DNA of 64,000 nt. Origin: Xanthobacteraceae bacterium (GTDB lineage Bacteria > Pseudomonadota > Alphaproteobacteria > Rhizobiales > Xanthobacteraceae). Made by a program: the position numbers and the translations under genes. Within the stretch, counting starts at the first letter, position 1, and every line of letters starts with the position of its first letter. The stretch spans positions 1-64,000 of the forward strand of contig JAIESR010000062.1 in assembly GCA_019745775.1 (NCBI GenBank). The letters run 5' to 3'. The notes under the pieces were generated by a model. That model had not been told where the DNA came from. It saw nothing but the letters and a program-made list of their open reading frames with translations, and did no database searches. Positions 44,513-53,125 of the stretch are shown here, in pieces.

Positions 44513-46284
44513 TGGTCATCCGCATGCGTCATATCGATGAGATACTTCTTCATGTCCCAGGCACCGGTCGGGCAGCGCTCGGCGCAGAGCCCGCAGTGCA
44601 GGCAGACGTCCTCGTCCTTCACCATGACGCGGCCGGTCTTGAGGCCGTCGGCAACGTAGAGGTCCTGCGTCAGGTTCATCGCCGGCGCCTTCAGGCGCGT
44701 GCGCAGGTCGGCTTCCTCGCCATTTTCGGTGAAGGTGATGCAGTCCATCGGGCAGATGTCGACGCAGGCGTCGCACTCGATGCAGAGCTTCGACTCGAAC
44801 ACCGTCTGCACGTCGCAGTTGAGACAGCGCTGGGTTTCCTTGAAACCGAGCTCGATGTCGAAACCGAGCTCGACCTCCGCCTTGATATCGCGCAAAGCCA
44901 CGACTTTGTCGCGCAACGGCACCCGGTAGCGCTTATCGGGCGCGATGTCGTTGTCGTAGCTCCACTCGTGGATGCCCATCTTCTGGCTGACGATCTCGAC
45001 CATCGGCACCGGCCGGTCGCTGACGTCCTCGCCGCGGCAGAATTTGTCGATCGAGAGCGCGGCCTCGTGGCCATGCGCGACCGCCCAGATGATGTTCTTC
45101 GGGCCGAAGGCGGCGTCGCCGCCGAAGAACACCTTGGGATTGGTCGACGCGAAGGTCTTGGCGTCGACCTTCGGCATGTCCCACTTGTCGAACTCGAGGC
45201 CGATGTCGCGCTCGATCCAGGGGAAGGCGTTTTCCTGGCCGATCGCCACCAGCACGTCGTCGCAGGGGAAGTGCTGGTCGGGCTCGCCCGACGGCACCAG
45301 GTTGCGGCGGCCCTTGGCGTCGTATTCGGCCTTCACCTTCTCGAACACCACGCCGGTGAGCTTGCCGTTCTCGTGGGTGAACTCCTTCGGCACCAGGAAA
45401 TTGAGGATCGGGATGTCCTCGTGCATAGCGTCCTCCTTTTCCCAGGGGGATGCCTTCATCTCCTCGAAGCCGGAGCGTACGACGACTTTCACATCTTCAC
45501 CGCCCAGGCGGCGCGACGAGCGGCAGCAGTCCATGGCGGTGTTGCCGCCGCCGAGCACGATGACGCGCTTGCCGATCTTGGTGATGTGACCGAACGAGAC
45601 CGAAGACAGCCAGTCGATGCCGATATGGATGTTGGCGGCGGCTTCCTTGCGGCCGGGGATGTCGAGCTCGCGCCCGCGCGGCGCGCCGGAGCCGACGAAC
45701 ACCGCGTCCCAGCCCTCGGCGAGCAGCGCCTTCAGGCTGTCGATGCGCTTGCCCCCGATGAACTCCACGCCCATGTCGAGGATGTAGTTGCATTCCTCGT
45801 CGATGACTGTTTCGGGCAGGCGGAAGCGCGGGATTTGGGTGCGGATCATGCCGCCGGCCTTCGGATCCTGGTCGAAGACTGTGCACGAGTAGCCGAGCGG
45901 CGCGAGGTCGCGCGCGACCGTGAGCGAGGCGGGGCCGCCGCCAACGAGCGCGATGCGCTTGCCGTTCTTGATCACCGCGGGCTTCGGCAGCCGGTCGCTG
46001 ATGTCGTCCTTGTAGTCGGCGGCGACGCGCTTCAGGCGGCAGATCGCGACCGGATCCTTCTCGACGCGCCCGCGCCGGCAGGCCGGCTCGCAGGGGCGGT
46101 CGCAGGTGCGCCCGAGGATTCCCGGGAACACGTTCGATTTCCAATTGACCATATAGGCGTCGCTGTAGCGACCCGCCGCGATCAACCGGATGTATTCGGG
46201 AACGGGGGTGTGCGCCGGGCACGCCCATTGGCAATCCACGACCTTGTGGAAGTAGTCGGGCGCCGCGATGTCGGTATTCCTCAT
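44482..46284 (-). CDS. GltD-like flavoprotein fused to ferredoxin domains (KorC-like)
   Basis: A 600-residue iron-sulfur flavoprotein. The N-terminus has Cys18, Cys22 and Cys61, Cys65, Cys69 (CDRPCEPACRRG), as in the glutamate synthase small subunit. The FAD loop LVGGGPAS is near residues 113-120 and the NAD(P) loop VLGGGNTAMDCC follows. The C-terminal part has two ferredoxin-type sets, CIECDACVDIC (501-511) and CLHCGLCAERC (561-571). In Azoarcus/Thauera the analogous KorC passes electrons between the oxidoreductase and NADP+; the same role is inferred here. ATG 46284 starts MRNTDIAAPDYFHKVVDC; earlier in-frame codons are unlikely. Confidence 0.88.
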   Translation of the reverse strand: MRNTDIAAPDYFHKVVDCQWACPAHTPVPEYIRLIAAGRYSDAYMVNWKSNVFPGILGRTCDRPCEPACRRGRVEKDPVAICRLKRVAADYKDDISDRLPKPAVIKNGKRIALVGGGPASLTVARDLAPLGYSCTVFDQDPKAGGMIRTQIPRFRLPETVIDEECNYILDMGVEFIGGKRIDSLKALLAEGWDAVFVGSGAPRGRELDIPGRKEAAANIHIGIDWLSSVSFGHITKIGKRVIVLGGGNTAMDCCRSSRRLGGEDVKVVVRSGFEEMKASPWEKEDAMHEDIPILNFLVPKEFTHENGKLTGVVFEKVKAEYDAKGRRNLVPSGEPDQHFPCDDVLVAIGQENAFPWIERDIGLEFDKWDMPKVDAKTFASTNPKVFFGGDAAFGPKNIIWAVAHGHEAALSIDKFCRGEDVSDRPVPMVEIVSQKMGIHEWSYDNDIAPDKRYRVPLRDKVVALRDIKAEVELGFDIELGFKETQRCLNCDVQTVFESKLCIECDACVDICPMDCITFTENGEEADLRTRLKAPAMNLTQDLYVADGLKTGRVMVKDEDVCLHCGLCAERCPTGAWDMKKYLIDMTHADDQCRTRHQSAA

Positions 46285-46603
46285 TGACTCCTCGTGGCCG
46301 TACCCCTGTCGCAACCCGTAACTGGCGCCGCGAACAGGCGTCGGCCGGTCTTTCCTCACCGCTCGGCTTATGCCGCCGAATCCGGCGGGCAACTTACCGG
46401 GCCGAAGGCCCAAATTCTACCACTTCCAAGGTGCCGGCGGAGCATCCCGTGTCGCAGACCACGATTGCGATGCAGCGCGGCCACAGTGGGGCGATAGCCA
46501 TCACGAGCGCTTGATCCACGCTGCGGGGAATTAGGGCTAAATGTCTGAAATATCAGCATTGTTGACCGCCGGGCCCGGCGGCTGATAGGCCCTTCCTGCC
46601 ACC
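46285..46603. other. Divergent intergenic region, kor operon and ATP12
   Basis: About 320 bases between the leftward kor operon and the rightward ATP12 gene. It must hold both promoters, but I see no clear -35/-10 pair. Short open frames here lack ribosome sites. A modest GGGCCGAAGGCCC inverted repeat is visible near 46400. Confidence 0.5.
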
Positions 46604-47374
46604 ATGCGCGACATCTTCGACGATATCTCCAAGAACCAGCCGCTCGATCCGACCGAGTCGGCGCGCCGCAACATGCGGCCGCAGCTGCGGCGGCGGTTCT
46701 ACCAGGCGGTTTCGGTGGAACCGAAGGAGGGCGGCTATGCTGTGCTGCTCGACGGCCGGCCGGTGAAGACCCCGGCGCGGCGCGCGCTCGCGGCGCCGAC
46801 GCAGGCGCTGGCGCAGGCGATCGCCGACGAATGGGACGCGCAGCGCGAGGTGGTCGACCCGGCCGCGATGCCGCTGACGCGGCTCGCCAATTCGATCATC
46901 GACGGGGTCGCCGAGAAACCGGACGCCGTGAAGGCGGAGATCGCGAAATTCCTCGGCTCCGATCTCGTCTGCTACCGCGCCGACAGTCCCGATGGGCTCG
47001 TTGCGCGTCAGACGCAATATTGGAATCCGCTCATCGCGTTCGCGCGCGACGCGCTCGGCGCGCGGTTCGTGCTGGGCGAGGGCGTGATGTTCGTGACCCA
47101 GCCCGACGAGGCCATCGCGGCCGCGGCGCGCGCCATCCCGGACGAGCCATGGAAGCTCGGCGCGGTCAGCGCCGTCACCTCGCTCACCGGCTCGGCGCTG
47201 ATCGCGCTGGCGCTGGCGCAAGGGGCACTCTCCGCGGCCGACGCCTGGGCGGCGGCGCATGTCGACGAAGACTGGAACATGCACCAGTGGGGCCGCGACG
47301 AGCAGGCGCTCGAGCGCCGCGCCGCCCGCGAAGCGGAGATGCAGGCGGCGGCCAAGGTGCTGGCGTTGCTGTAG
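46604..47374 (+). CDS. ATP12-family F1-ATPase assembly chaperone
   Basis: A 256-residue ATP12 homologue. In mitochondria Atp12 binds the F1 alpha subunit before assembly; alphaproteobacteria carry the ancestral form. Recognisable segments are RRFYQAVSVEP, LLDGRPVKTPARR, AIADEWDAQ, LTRLANSIID, DLVCYRAD and the C-terminal VDEDWNMHQWGRDEQAL. The length is normal. It has no obvious ATP synthase genes nearby in this window. Confidence 0.92.
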   Translation: MRDIFDDISKNQPLDPTESARRNMRPQLRRRFYQAVSVEPKEGGYAVLLDGRPVKTPARRALAAPTQALAQAIADEWDAQREVVDPAAMPLTRLANSIIDGVAEKPDAVKAEIAKFLGSDLVCYRADSPDGLVARQTQYWNPLIAFARDALGARFVLGEGVMFVTQPDEAIAAAARAIPDEPWKLGAVSAVTSLTGSALIALALAQGALSAADAWAAAHVDEDWNMHQWGRDEQALERRAAREAEMQAAAKVLALL

Positions 47375-47479
47375 CCCGCATTGAGCGTCAGCGACATGCG
47401 GGGCGGCTTGTCCCGGACTTCGTTTCACTCAATCCGGGGCGCGTAAACGCACGGATGGCTAAACGCGATCTACGAAGGC

Positions 47480-47725
47480 TCAGTCCGCCGGCTTGCGGAC
47501 CTTGCGCGCCGGCCGGCGGTGCGGTCGCGACAGGCCCCAGGAGCGAGCGATACCTTCGCCCGCGGTATAGCCGACCACGCCGCCGACGACGGCGCCCACC
47601 GGCCCGAACACCAAGAGGCCGGAGCCGACGCCGAGCCCGGTATTCACCGCGCGATCCGCGTGGGCAGGGGCTGACGCAAGGGCGAGCCCCGCGGCAACGG
47701 CCGCGGCTGCAATCGCAATTTTCAT
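47480..47725 (-). CDS. Small exported glycine-zipper protein
   Basis: An 81-residue protein with a signal peptide (MKIAIAAAAVAAGLALAS, cleaved after AHA) and a Gly-rich hydrophobic segment (GLGVGSGLLVFGPVGAVVGG) of glycine-zipper type, ending in a basic tail (RPHRRPARKVRKPAD). Such proteins insert in or associate with membranes; the function is unknown. The ATG at 47725 has a GGAGGGATATC site. It is oriented opposite to both neighbours. Confidence 0.75.
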   Translation of the reverse strand: MKIAIAAAAVAAGLALASAPAHADRAVNTGLGVGSGLLVFGPVGAVVGGVVGYTAGEGIARSWGLSRPHRRPARKVRKPAD

Positions 47726-47864
47726 TGATATCCCTCCAGTTCGTCCCGCCCGATCATGCAAAGCAGAAAAATTTGTTCCTGTGAGGGCAAGCGCAACGGT
47801 AGTCCGATCCGTGCTATTCATCTCTCGTTAGGGATTCCCGGCCGGCTCGCTCGAGAAAAGCGCC

Positions 47865-49397
47865 ATGAAAGAGATCGTCGACAAGCTCGAACAGCGCCGC
47901 GCCAAAGCGCGCGAAGGCGGCGGCAAGGCGCGCGTCGAGGCGCAGCACAAGCGCGGCAAGCTCACCGCGCGCGAGCGCATCGACCTGATGATGGACAAGG
48001 GCTCGTTCGAGGAATTCGACATGTTCGTCGAGCACCGCACGACCGAGTTCGGCATGGGCGCGCAGAAGATCCCCGGCGACGGCGTCGTCACCGGCTGGGG
48101 CACGGTCAACGGCCGCACGGTGTTCGTGTTCGCCAAGGACTTCACCGTGTTCGGCGGCTCGCTCTCCGAAACCCATGCGCAGAAGATCGTGAAGATCCAG
48201 GACATGGCGATGAAGGCGCGGGCGCCGATCGTCGGCCTGTTCGACGCCGGCGGCGCGCGCATCCAGGAAGGCGTGGCGGCGCTGGGCGGTTACGGCGAGG
48301 TGTTCAAGCGCAACGTGATCGCTTCGGGCGTGATCCCGCAGATATCGGTGATCATGGGGCCGTGCGCGGGCGGCGACGTGTATTCGCCGGCGATGACCGA
48401 CTTTGTCTTTATGGTTCGAGACACCAGCTACATGTTCGTCACCGGCCCCGACGTGGTGAAGACCGTCACCAACGAGCAGGTCACGGCGGAAGAGCTCGGC
48501 GGCGCGTCGGTGCACACGCAAAAATCCGGCGTCGCCGACGGCGCTTACGACTCGGATCTCGAGTGTCTGTTGCAGATGCGCCGCCTGATCGACTTCCTGC
48601 CGGCGAACAACGAGGCCGGCGTGCCGGAATGGCCGTCTGGCGACGACATCACCCGCGAGGAGGGTTCGCTCGATACGCTGGTGCCGGCCAATCCGAACAA
48701 GCCCTACGATATCAAGGAACTGATCCTCAAGGTCGCCGACGAGGGCGACTTCTTCGAGATCTCGGAAGCGTTCGCCAAGAACATCGTCACCGGTTTCGGG
48801 CGCATCGCCGGCCGCACCGTCGGCTTCGTCGCCAACCAGCCGATGGTGCTCGCCGGCGTGCTCGACATCGACGCCTCACGCAAGGCGGCGCGCTTCGTGC
48901 GCTTCTGCGACGCGTTCAACATCCCGATCGTCACCTTCGTGGACGTGCCGGGATTTTTGCCCGGCACCAACCAGGAATACGGCGCGCTGATCAAGCACGG
49001 CTCGAAGCTCTTGTTCGCCTACAGCCAATGCACGGTGCCGCTGGTCACCGTCATCACCCGCAAGGCGTTCGGCGGCGCCTATGACGTGATGGCCTCGAAG
49101 CATGTCGGCGGCGACGTCAACTACGCCTGGCCGACCGCGCAGATCGCCGTGATGGGCGCAAAAGGCGCGGTCGAGATCATCTTCCGCGCCGACGCCGGCG
49201 ACGCCGACAAGATCGCCGCGCGCACCAAGGAATACGAGGACCGCTTCCTGTCGCCGTTCGCCGCCGCCGAGCGCGGCTATATCGACGACGTCATCCTGCC
49301 GCGGCAGACGCGGCCGCGCATCGCGCGGGCGCTGTCGATGCTGCGCGGCAAGCGCGTGGAATTGCCGGGGCGCAAGCACGACAATTTGCCGGTGTGA
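47865..49397 (+). CDS. pccB: Propionyl-CoA carboxylase beta subunit
   Basis: A 510-residue carboxyltransferase subunit that moves CO2 from carboxybiotin to propionyl-CoA, giving methylmalonyl-CoA. Features are [29 protein letters not shown], the acyl-CoA pocket [35 protein letters not shown], and the C-terminal biotin region [15 protein letters not shown]. The length fits PccB better than acetyl-CoA carboxylase. The alpha (biotin) subunit pccA is not in the window. A frameshifted DUF4160 gene begins three bases after its stop. Confidence 0.93.
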   Translation: MKEIVDKLEQRRAKAREGGGKARVEAQHKRGKLTARERIDLMMDKGSFEEFDMFVEHRTTEFGMGAQKIPGDGVVTGWGTVNGRTVFVFAKDFTVFGGSLSETHAQKIVKIQDMAMKARAPIVGLFDAGGARIQEGVAALGGYGEVFKRNVIASGVIPQISVIMGPCAGGDVYSPAMTDFVFMVRDTSYMFVTGPDVVKTVTNEQVTAEELGGASVHTQKSGVADGAYDSDLECLLQMRRLIDFLPANNEAGVPEWPSGDDITREEGSLDTLVPANPNKPYDIKELILKVADEGDFFEISEAFAKNIVTGFGRIAGRTVGFVANQPMVLAGVLDIDASRKAARFVRFCDAFNIPIVTFVDVPGFLPGTNQEYGALIKHGSKLLFAYSQCTVPLVTVITRKAFGGAYDVMASKHVGGDVNYAWPTAQIAVMGAKGAVEIIFRADAGDADKIAARTKEYEDRFLSPFAAAERGYIDDVILPRQTRPRIARALSMLRGKRVELPGRKHDNLPV

Positions 49398-49400
49398 GTG

Positions 49401-49638
49401 ATGCCGACAGTTCTGAGGTGGGGGCCGTATCGGGCCTTCTTCTACTCGAATGAAAGCGGGGAGCCTGCGCACGTTCACGTGCGAAGTGGCGGCCGGGAAG
49501 CCAAGTTCTGGCTTCACGACTTAACCGTTGCGATCAATGCTGGGTTTCCGGCCCATGAAATCGGCGGTATAACTTAGGCATCTTCGATCTCATCACGGGC
49601 GACTCCTGGCAGCGTGGAATGAGCACTTTGGAAATTGA
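49401..49638 (+). pseudogene. DUF4160 protein, frameshifted
   Basis: Frame one (49401-49577) reads MPTVLRWGPYRAFFYSNESG, then EPAHVHVRSGGREAKFWL and HEIGGIT, and stops at TAG 49575. The expected end of DUF4160 continues one frame over from 49576: RHLRSHHGRLLAAWNEHFGN, stop at 49636-49638. One extra base near 49574-49575 explains this. DUF4160 proteins often pair with DUF2442, and the pair is sometimes listed as toxin-antitoxin-like, which is not established. The broken end overlaps the DUF2442 start by 20 bases, as in intact pairs. Confidence 0.8.
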
Positions 49639-49867
49639 CGTTGGCGATCTGCGAGCCCGCTCGGTCGATTTCACCGCGACCGAGTTCGTGGTGACGCTTG
49701 CCGATGGCCGCAAGATCGCGACACCGCTCGATTGGTATCCGCGGCTAAAGCGCGCCTCGTCGGCCGAGCGCGCGAACTACGAAATCATGCCGATGGGCAT
49801 TCACTGCCCCGATATCGATGAGGACCTTGGTATCGCAGGCATGCTCGCGGGTCGGCGCGGCGCGTAG
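49619..49867 (+). CDS. DUF2442 protein
   Basis: An 82-residue acidic/neutral protein with the DUF2442 pattern: DVGDLRARSVDFTATEFVVT, LADGRKIATPLDWYPRLKRAS, and the C-terminal GIHCPDIDEDLGIAGML. It is complete. Its ATG sits inside the end of the damaged DUF4160 gene, the usual arrangement of this pair. The function is unknown; DNA binding has been suggested for the family. Confidence 0.85.
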   Translation: MSTLEIDVGDLRARSVDFTATEFVVTLADGRKIATPLDWYPRLKRASSAERANYEIMPMGIHCPDIDEDLGIAGMLAGRRGA

Positions 49868-49913
49868 TGATTGCCGCGCATCCCCCTGCGCTCCATGTGG
49901 GCTAAGAATCGCG

Positions 49914-50367
49914 CTACGCCGCCTTGCCCTTCTTGTACATCTCCGCGGCGCGCTTCTTCAGCTCCGCCATCGACACGTCCTCCTTGTGCGTCGCGATGTA
50001 CCAGGCGCAGCCGGCGTGGTCCTTCACGCCGGCGCCGCGGTCGCCGTAGAACTGATCGGTCGGCTCCAGGAACGACTTGCCGCCGGCCGCTACCGCACGT
50101 CTGATAGACGGCGTCGACGTTCGGCACATAGAGATGGATCATCGCCTGCATCGGCGGATGCTGGTCGGTGGCCTCCGACAGCATGACATGGGAGTCGCCG
50201 ATCATCAGGTCGGCATGCATCACCTTGCCGTCCGGCGACATCATCGGTTCGAACGACAGCGTGGCGCCGAACGCCTGCTTCATGAATTCGATAGTCTTGT
50301 CCGCGCCCTTCACGACCAGATAGGGCGTGGCGGTATGATAGCCTTCGGGGATCGGCTTCGCCGGCAT
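49914..50367 (-). pseudogene. VOC-family (PhnB-like) protein, frameshifted
   Basis: Read leftward from 50367, the frame gives MPAKPIPEGYHTATPYLVVK, FMKQAFGATLSFE, GKVMHADLMIGDSHVMLSEA and HLYVPNVDAVYQ. One extra base at 50100 shifts the frame; the next frame continues RAVAAGGKSFLEPTDQFYGD, KDHAGCAWYIATHKEDVS and ends KKGKAA at 49914. Together they make a full VOC fold of about 150 residues of the PhnB-like type (glyoxalase/bleomycin-resistance superfamily). The slip is not in a homopolymer, so decay is at least as likely as a sequencing error. Confidence 0.8.
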
Positions 50368-50480
50368 GGGTTGTTCCTTTCGCTGCTTGCGACGCGCGAG
50401 GAAAGCCGATAACCGCCAAGCGCGCCTTTTGTGCGCTATCCGGATGAAGTTTCTGCGGCGCGGGAACTCGTTCCGCAGCG

Positions 50481-50678
50481 CTAGATTCTTCGGAACAGGC
50501 AGCCGACCGCGAGCAGGATGTAGCCAGCCAGCAAGACCAGGAACGCGTAGGACGAACGGAACAGGCTGATGTAGCCGTAGGTGACGAGAACCGCGAGGAT
50601 GGCAAGCACGACAGAAATCAGAAACAACCAGACTGATGGCGGCGTCAGATAGAATCGCCGCGCACGGGCATAAGGCAT
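50481..50678 (-). CDS. Small two-segment membrane protein
   Basis: A 65-residue protein: a short basic N-terminus (MPYARARRFYLTPPS), a hydrophobic segment (VWLFLISVVLAILAVLV), a loop with LFRSS, a second segment (YAFLVLLAGYILLAVGCLF) and RRI at the end. It looks like an inner-membrane protein. No function is recognised. The ATG at 50678 was chosen because the charged start precedes the first segment. Confidence 0.65.
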   Translation of the reverse strand: MPYARARRFYLTPPSVWLFLISVVLAILAVLVTYGYISLFRSSYAFLVLLAGYILLAVGCLFRRI

Positions 50679-50794
50679 GGCGGCCTCCGTCGTTTCAAAT
50701 TTGTGACCAGGTTGACCGGAAAACGCCATCGCCGTCGTTTTTGTTCCCGCCGCTCGCCGCAACCGTGTGAGCCCGAATCGCAGAGGATCGAATC

Positions 50795-51241
50795 ATGTCG
50801 ACGTTGTTCGCCTTCCTGCATCACCTGATGGCCTTTACGCTGGTGGCGGCGATCGCGGTCGAGTTCGTGCTGATCCGCCAGGAGATCACACGCGCCAACG
50901 CGCTGCGGCTCCTGGTCACCGACGCCGTGCTCGGCGTGTCCGCCACGATATTGCTGATCGTCGGGCTCTTGCGCGTGTTCTATTTCGAGAAGGGCGCGGC
51001 CTATTACTGGTCGAGCCACGCGTTCCTGACGAAACTCGCGGTGTTCGTGCTGGTCGCGATCCTGTCGGCGGTGCCGACGCTCGAATTCCTGTCATGACGC
51101 AAAGCCGTGCGGGCCGGGCAGGCGCCGGCGGTGAGCGACAAGAAGCTCAACACCGTGCGCTCGATCCTGCACTACGAGCTGATCGGGATCGTCGTCATCC
51201 TCGCCTGCGCGGCGATCATGGCGAAGGGTGGCTGGGCTTAG
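50795..51241 (+). pseudogene. DUF2214 membrane protein interrupted by an in-frame stop
   Basis: The frame from 50795 gives MSTLFAFLHHLMAFTLVAAI and three hydrophobic segments up to VPTLEFLS, then TGA at 51095-51097. The same frame continues RKAVRAGQAPAVSDKKLN, then a fourth hydrophobic segment (IVVILACAAIMAKGG), to TAG 51241. The intact DUF2214 layout has four segments with Trp at the stop position (S-W-RKA), so a TGG to TGA change is likely. The truncated 100-residue product may still be made. The function of DUF2214 is unknown. Confidence 0.8.
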
Positions 51242-51270
51242 GCTGATCGGGCAAAGACGCCGCGCGACAT

Positions 51271-51291
51271 GCCCGGGGCCAAGCCCCGAGC
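51271..51291. repeat. Short REP-like palindrome
   Basis: GCCCGGGGC (51271-51279) and GCCCCGAGC (51283-51291) form a 9-bp stem with one mismatch, flanked by GACAT and ATCGATCGTC. It resembles part of the repeat between rpoB and rpoC and lies in the gap after the DUF2214 pseudogene. Confidence 0.45.
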
Positions 51292-51334
51292 ATCGATCGT
51301 CATCCGGAATGAGACAAGGAGGGGAATACGCCCG

Positions 51335-51532
51335 CTAGATCAGCGCGGCTTCGACGGCGCGTTCCAACCGCGCGTCTCGGATCTCGCTCGACATCTGGTC
51401 GGCCTGTTCGGCGAGTTGCAGCCAGGATTGAGCCAGCGTCGCCCACAGCGGCCGGTCGCTCTCGTTGCTGTCGATGTCAGCCTGCCGCAAACAGACGTCC
51501 GCCTCTGCGTGACAAAGTTCGATTGTATCCAT
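51335..51532 (-). CDS. Small conserved-type hypothetical protein
   Basis: A 65-residue helical protein: MDTIELCHAEADVCLRQADI, then a Trp-containing helix WATLAQSWLQLAEQADQM. This Ala/Gln/Leu pattern with a WxxLAxSWLxLAEQ core occurs in many small proteins of rhizobia-like genomes, from memory. The function is unknown. It starts 11 bases after a GGGGGTGATC stretch on the minus strand. Confidence 0.65.
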   Translation of the reverse strand: MDTIELCHAEADVCLRQADIDSNESDRPLWATLAQSWLQLAEQADQMSSEIRDARLERAVEAALI

Positions 51533-51756
51533 TGATCACCCCCATCAAGGAATCCACGATGCGATGGCAACATCCGACCAAGGCAAAGTCGGGAACCCAT
51601 TAAGGCAGCAAAAAGGCTTTCAACGGTATTTGAGCCCTGACAAAGCGCTTTGAGCGCGAAAGCGCCGCGTCTTGGCGCTGCGGGCACGCACGGCGCTTGT
51701 GGAATCGGCTCGAAGTCCAGACGAATCAGAGCGAATCGCGAATCACGGAGAACCCC

Positions 51757-52152
51757 ATGAGCATCCCGTCGCCGATTGAATACGCCGACGCCTCGCCGGC
51801 GGTCCGCGCGGTCTTCGATGACATCAAGGCCACCCGCAACGTGCCGGACGTCAACAATTTCTGGAAATACCTCGCGCGCGACCCGGTGCTGCTCAAGCGC
51901 ACCTGGGAGAGCGTGAAGGACGTCATGAGCCCCGGCGCGCTCGATCCGCTGACCAAGGAGATGATCTATGTCGCGGTCAGCGTCACCAACGGCTGCAACT
52001 ACTGCATCGCCAGCCACACCGCGGGCGCGCGCAAGGCCGGCATGACGGAGGCGATGTTCGGTGAGCTGATGGCCGTGGTCGGCATGGCGAACGAGACCAA
52101 CCGGCTGGCCAATGGCTACCGGGTGCCGGTCGACGCCGCCTTCGAGCCCTGA
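51757..52152 (+). CDS. Carboxymuconolactone decarboxylase-family (AhpD-like) protein
   Basis: A 131-residue protein. The C-x2-C-x3-H motif CNYCIASH (Cys80, Cys83, His87) is the AhpD-type redox centre, so a peroxidase-linked or disulfide role is more likely than true decarboxylation. DPLTKEMIYVAVS precedes it. The ATG at 51757 follows CACGGAG; codons upstream are less likely. A terminator-like hairpin lies at 52211. Confidence 0.88.
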   Translation: MSIPSPIEYADASPAVRAVFDDIKATRNVPDVNNFWKYLARDPVLLKRTWESVKDVMSPGALDPLTKEMIYVAVSVTNGCNYCIASHTAGARKAGMTEAMFGELMAVVGMANETNRLANGYRVPVDAAFEP

Positions 52153-52210
52153 AATAGATCAGTTATGACAAGTTATAGGGGGCATTTAGCCGAAGCACAC
52201 CGTTCGCGCC

Positions 52211-52243
52211 CGGCGGCTCGCCGAGGGGGCCGCCGCGGATTTT
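52211..52243 (+). terminator. Possible terminator after the AhpD-like gene
   Basis: CGGCGG (52211-52216) and CCGCCG (52230-52235) can pair around a 13-base loop; CGGA and TTTT follow. The stem is short and the loop large, so confidence is modest. Confidence 0.4.
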
Positions 52244-52409
52244 TATGGCGCGGTTATCGAACGATGGTCGCATGGGGAAATTACTGTGGTGATCCTTCCT
52301 GATCGCGTCTTAATGCCATACCTTTGACGAACCCGGCCACGACCATGGCCCGCGCGGTCACCGACAGGGCGGTTATTGGGTTCGGTTTGACCAACAATGG
52401 AGTACTGAC

Positions 52410-53000
52410 ATGTCGACACTACGAGCCGATGGCTTGCGTTTCTTCCGCCTGCGGCGGGCATTGCTGGCGGTCCTGGCCATGGCTACGGTCGCGGCGTTTG
52501 CGTTCCACGCTGGCAGTGCGGTGGCGCAGCAGAAGCAGCAGCAGCCGCCCCCGCAACAGCAGCCTGGCCCGCCGCCGCAGGTTCAACTGAACCCCAAGCA
52601 GGTCGAGCAGTACATCGCGGCGTTCAAGGAACTGACGCCGCTGTTCGAGAAGCTCGACCAGGCGCAAGGCAAGCCCGATCCCAATCTGATGAATCAGGTG
52701 CAGGCGGCGGTGAAGAAATACGGCTTCAACAGTCTCGACGAGTACGACCAGGTGGTCGTGAGCATCGTCGCGGTGCTCGATGGCATCGACCCGAAGACCC
52801 GGCAGTACACTAACCCGATCGAGTTGATCAAAAAGGAGATCGCGGCGGTGCAGGCCGACAAGACCATGAAGCCGGCGGACCGCAAGAAGGCGCTCGAAGC
52901 CCTGAACGCGGAATTGTCGGAAGTGCAGCCGGTGCAGCACCAGGGCAACATTGCGCTCGTGCTCAAGTACTACGACCAGCTCAGCGCCGTCGCGCAGTAG
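52410..53000 (+). CDS. Exported protein of unknown function
   Basis: A 196-residue protein with a signal peptide (residues 1-39, ending AGSAVAQ) and a Gln/Pro-rich linker (QQKQQQPPPQQQPGPPPQ). The mature domain (residues 60-196) is helical, without cysteines, and contains KYGFNSLDEYDQVVVSIVAV and DGIDPKTRQY. No family is recognised, though small periplasmic helical proteins of this shape are common in rhizobia. A perfect hairpin follows. Confidence 0.75.
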   Translation: MSTLRADGLRFFRLRRALLAVLAMATVAAFAFHAGSAVAQQKQQQPPPQQQPGPPPQVQLNPKQVEQYIAAFKELTPLFEKLDQAQGKPDPNLMNQVQAAVKKYGFNSLDEYDQVVVSIVAVLDGIDPKTRQYTNPIELIKKEIAAVQADKTMKPADRKKALEALNAELSEVQPVQHQGNIALVLKYYDQLSAVAQ

Positions 53001-53025
53001 CATTGTCATCGCCGTTACCGTCCAA

Positions 53026-53060
53026 GGCGCGGCCATTCCCATGGCCGCGCCACATCTTTT
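53026..53060 (+). terminator. Terminator-like hairpin
   Basis: GGCGCGGCCAT (53026-53036) and ATGGCCGCGCC (53041-53051) form a perfect 11-bp stem with loop TCCC, followed by ACATCTTTTC. It lies 25 bases past the stop of the exported-protein gene. Confidence 0.65.
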
Positions 53061-53125
53061 CGTTCAATTGACAGCACGCCCCTGCGCGCGCATGTGGCCT
53101 CCGCGCGCAATCGCATCGACCTGCC

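Noticed and set aside
44494-46287. 597-codon open frame on the plus strand opposite the KorC-like gene
   Set aside because: Antisense shadow; the minus strand has clear Cys clusters and nucleotide-binding loops.
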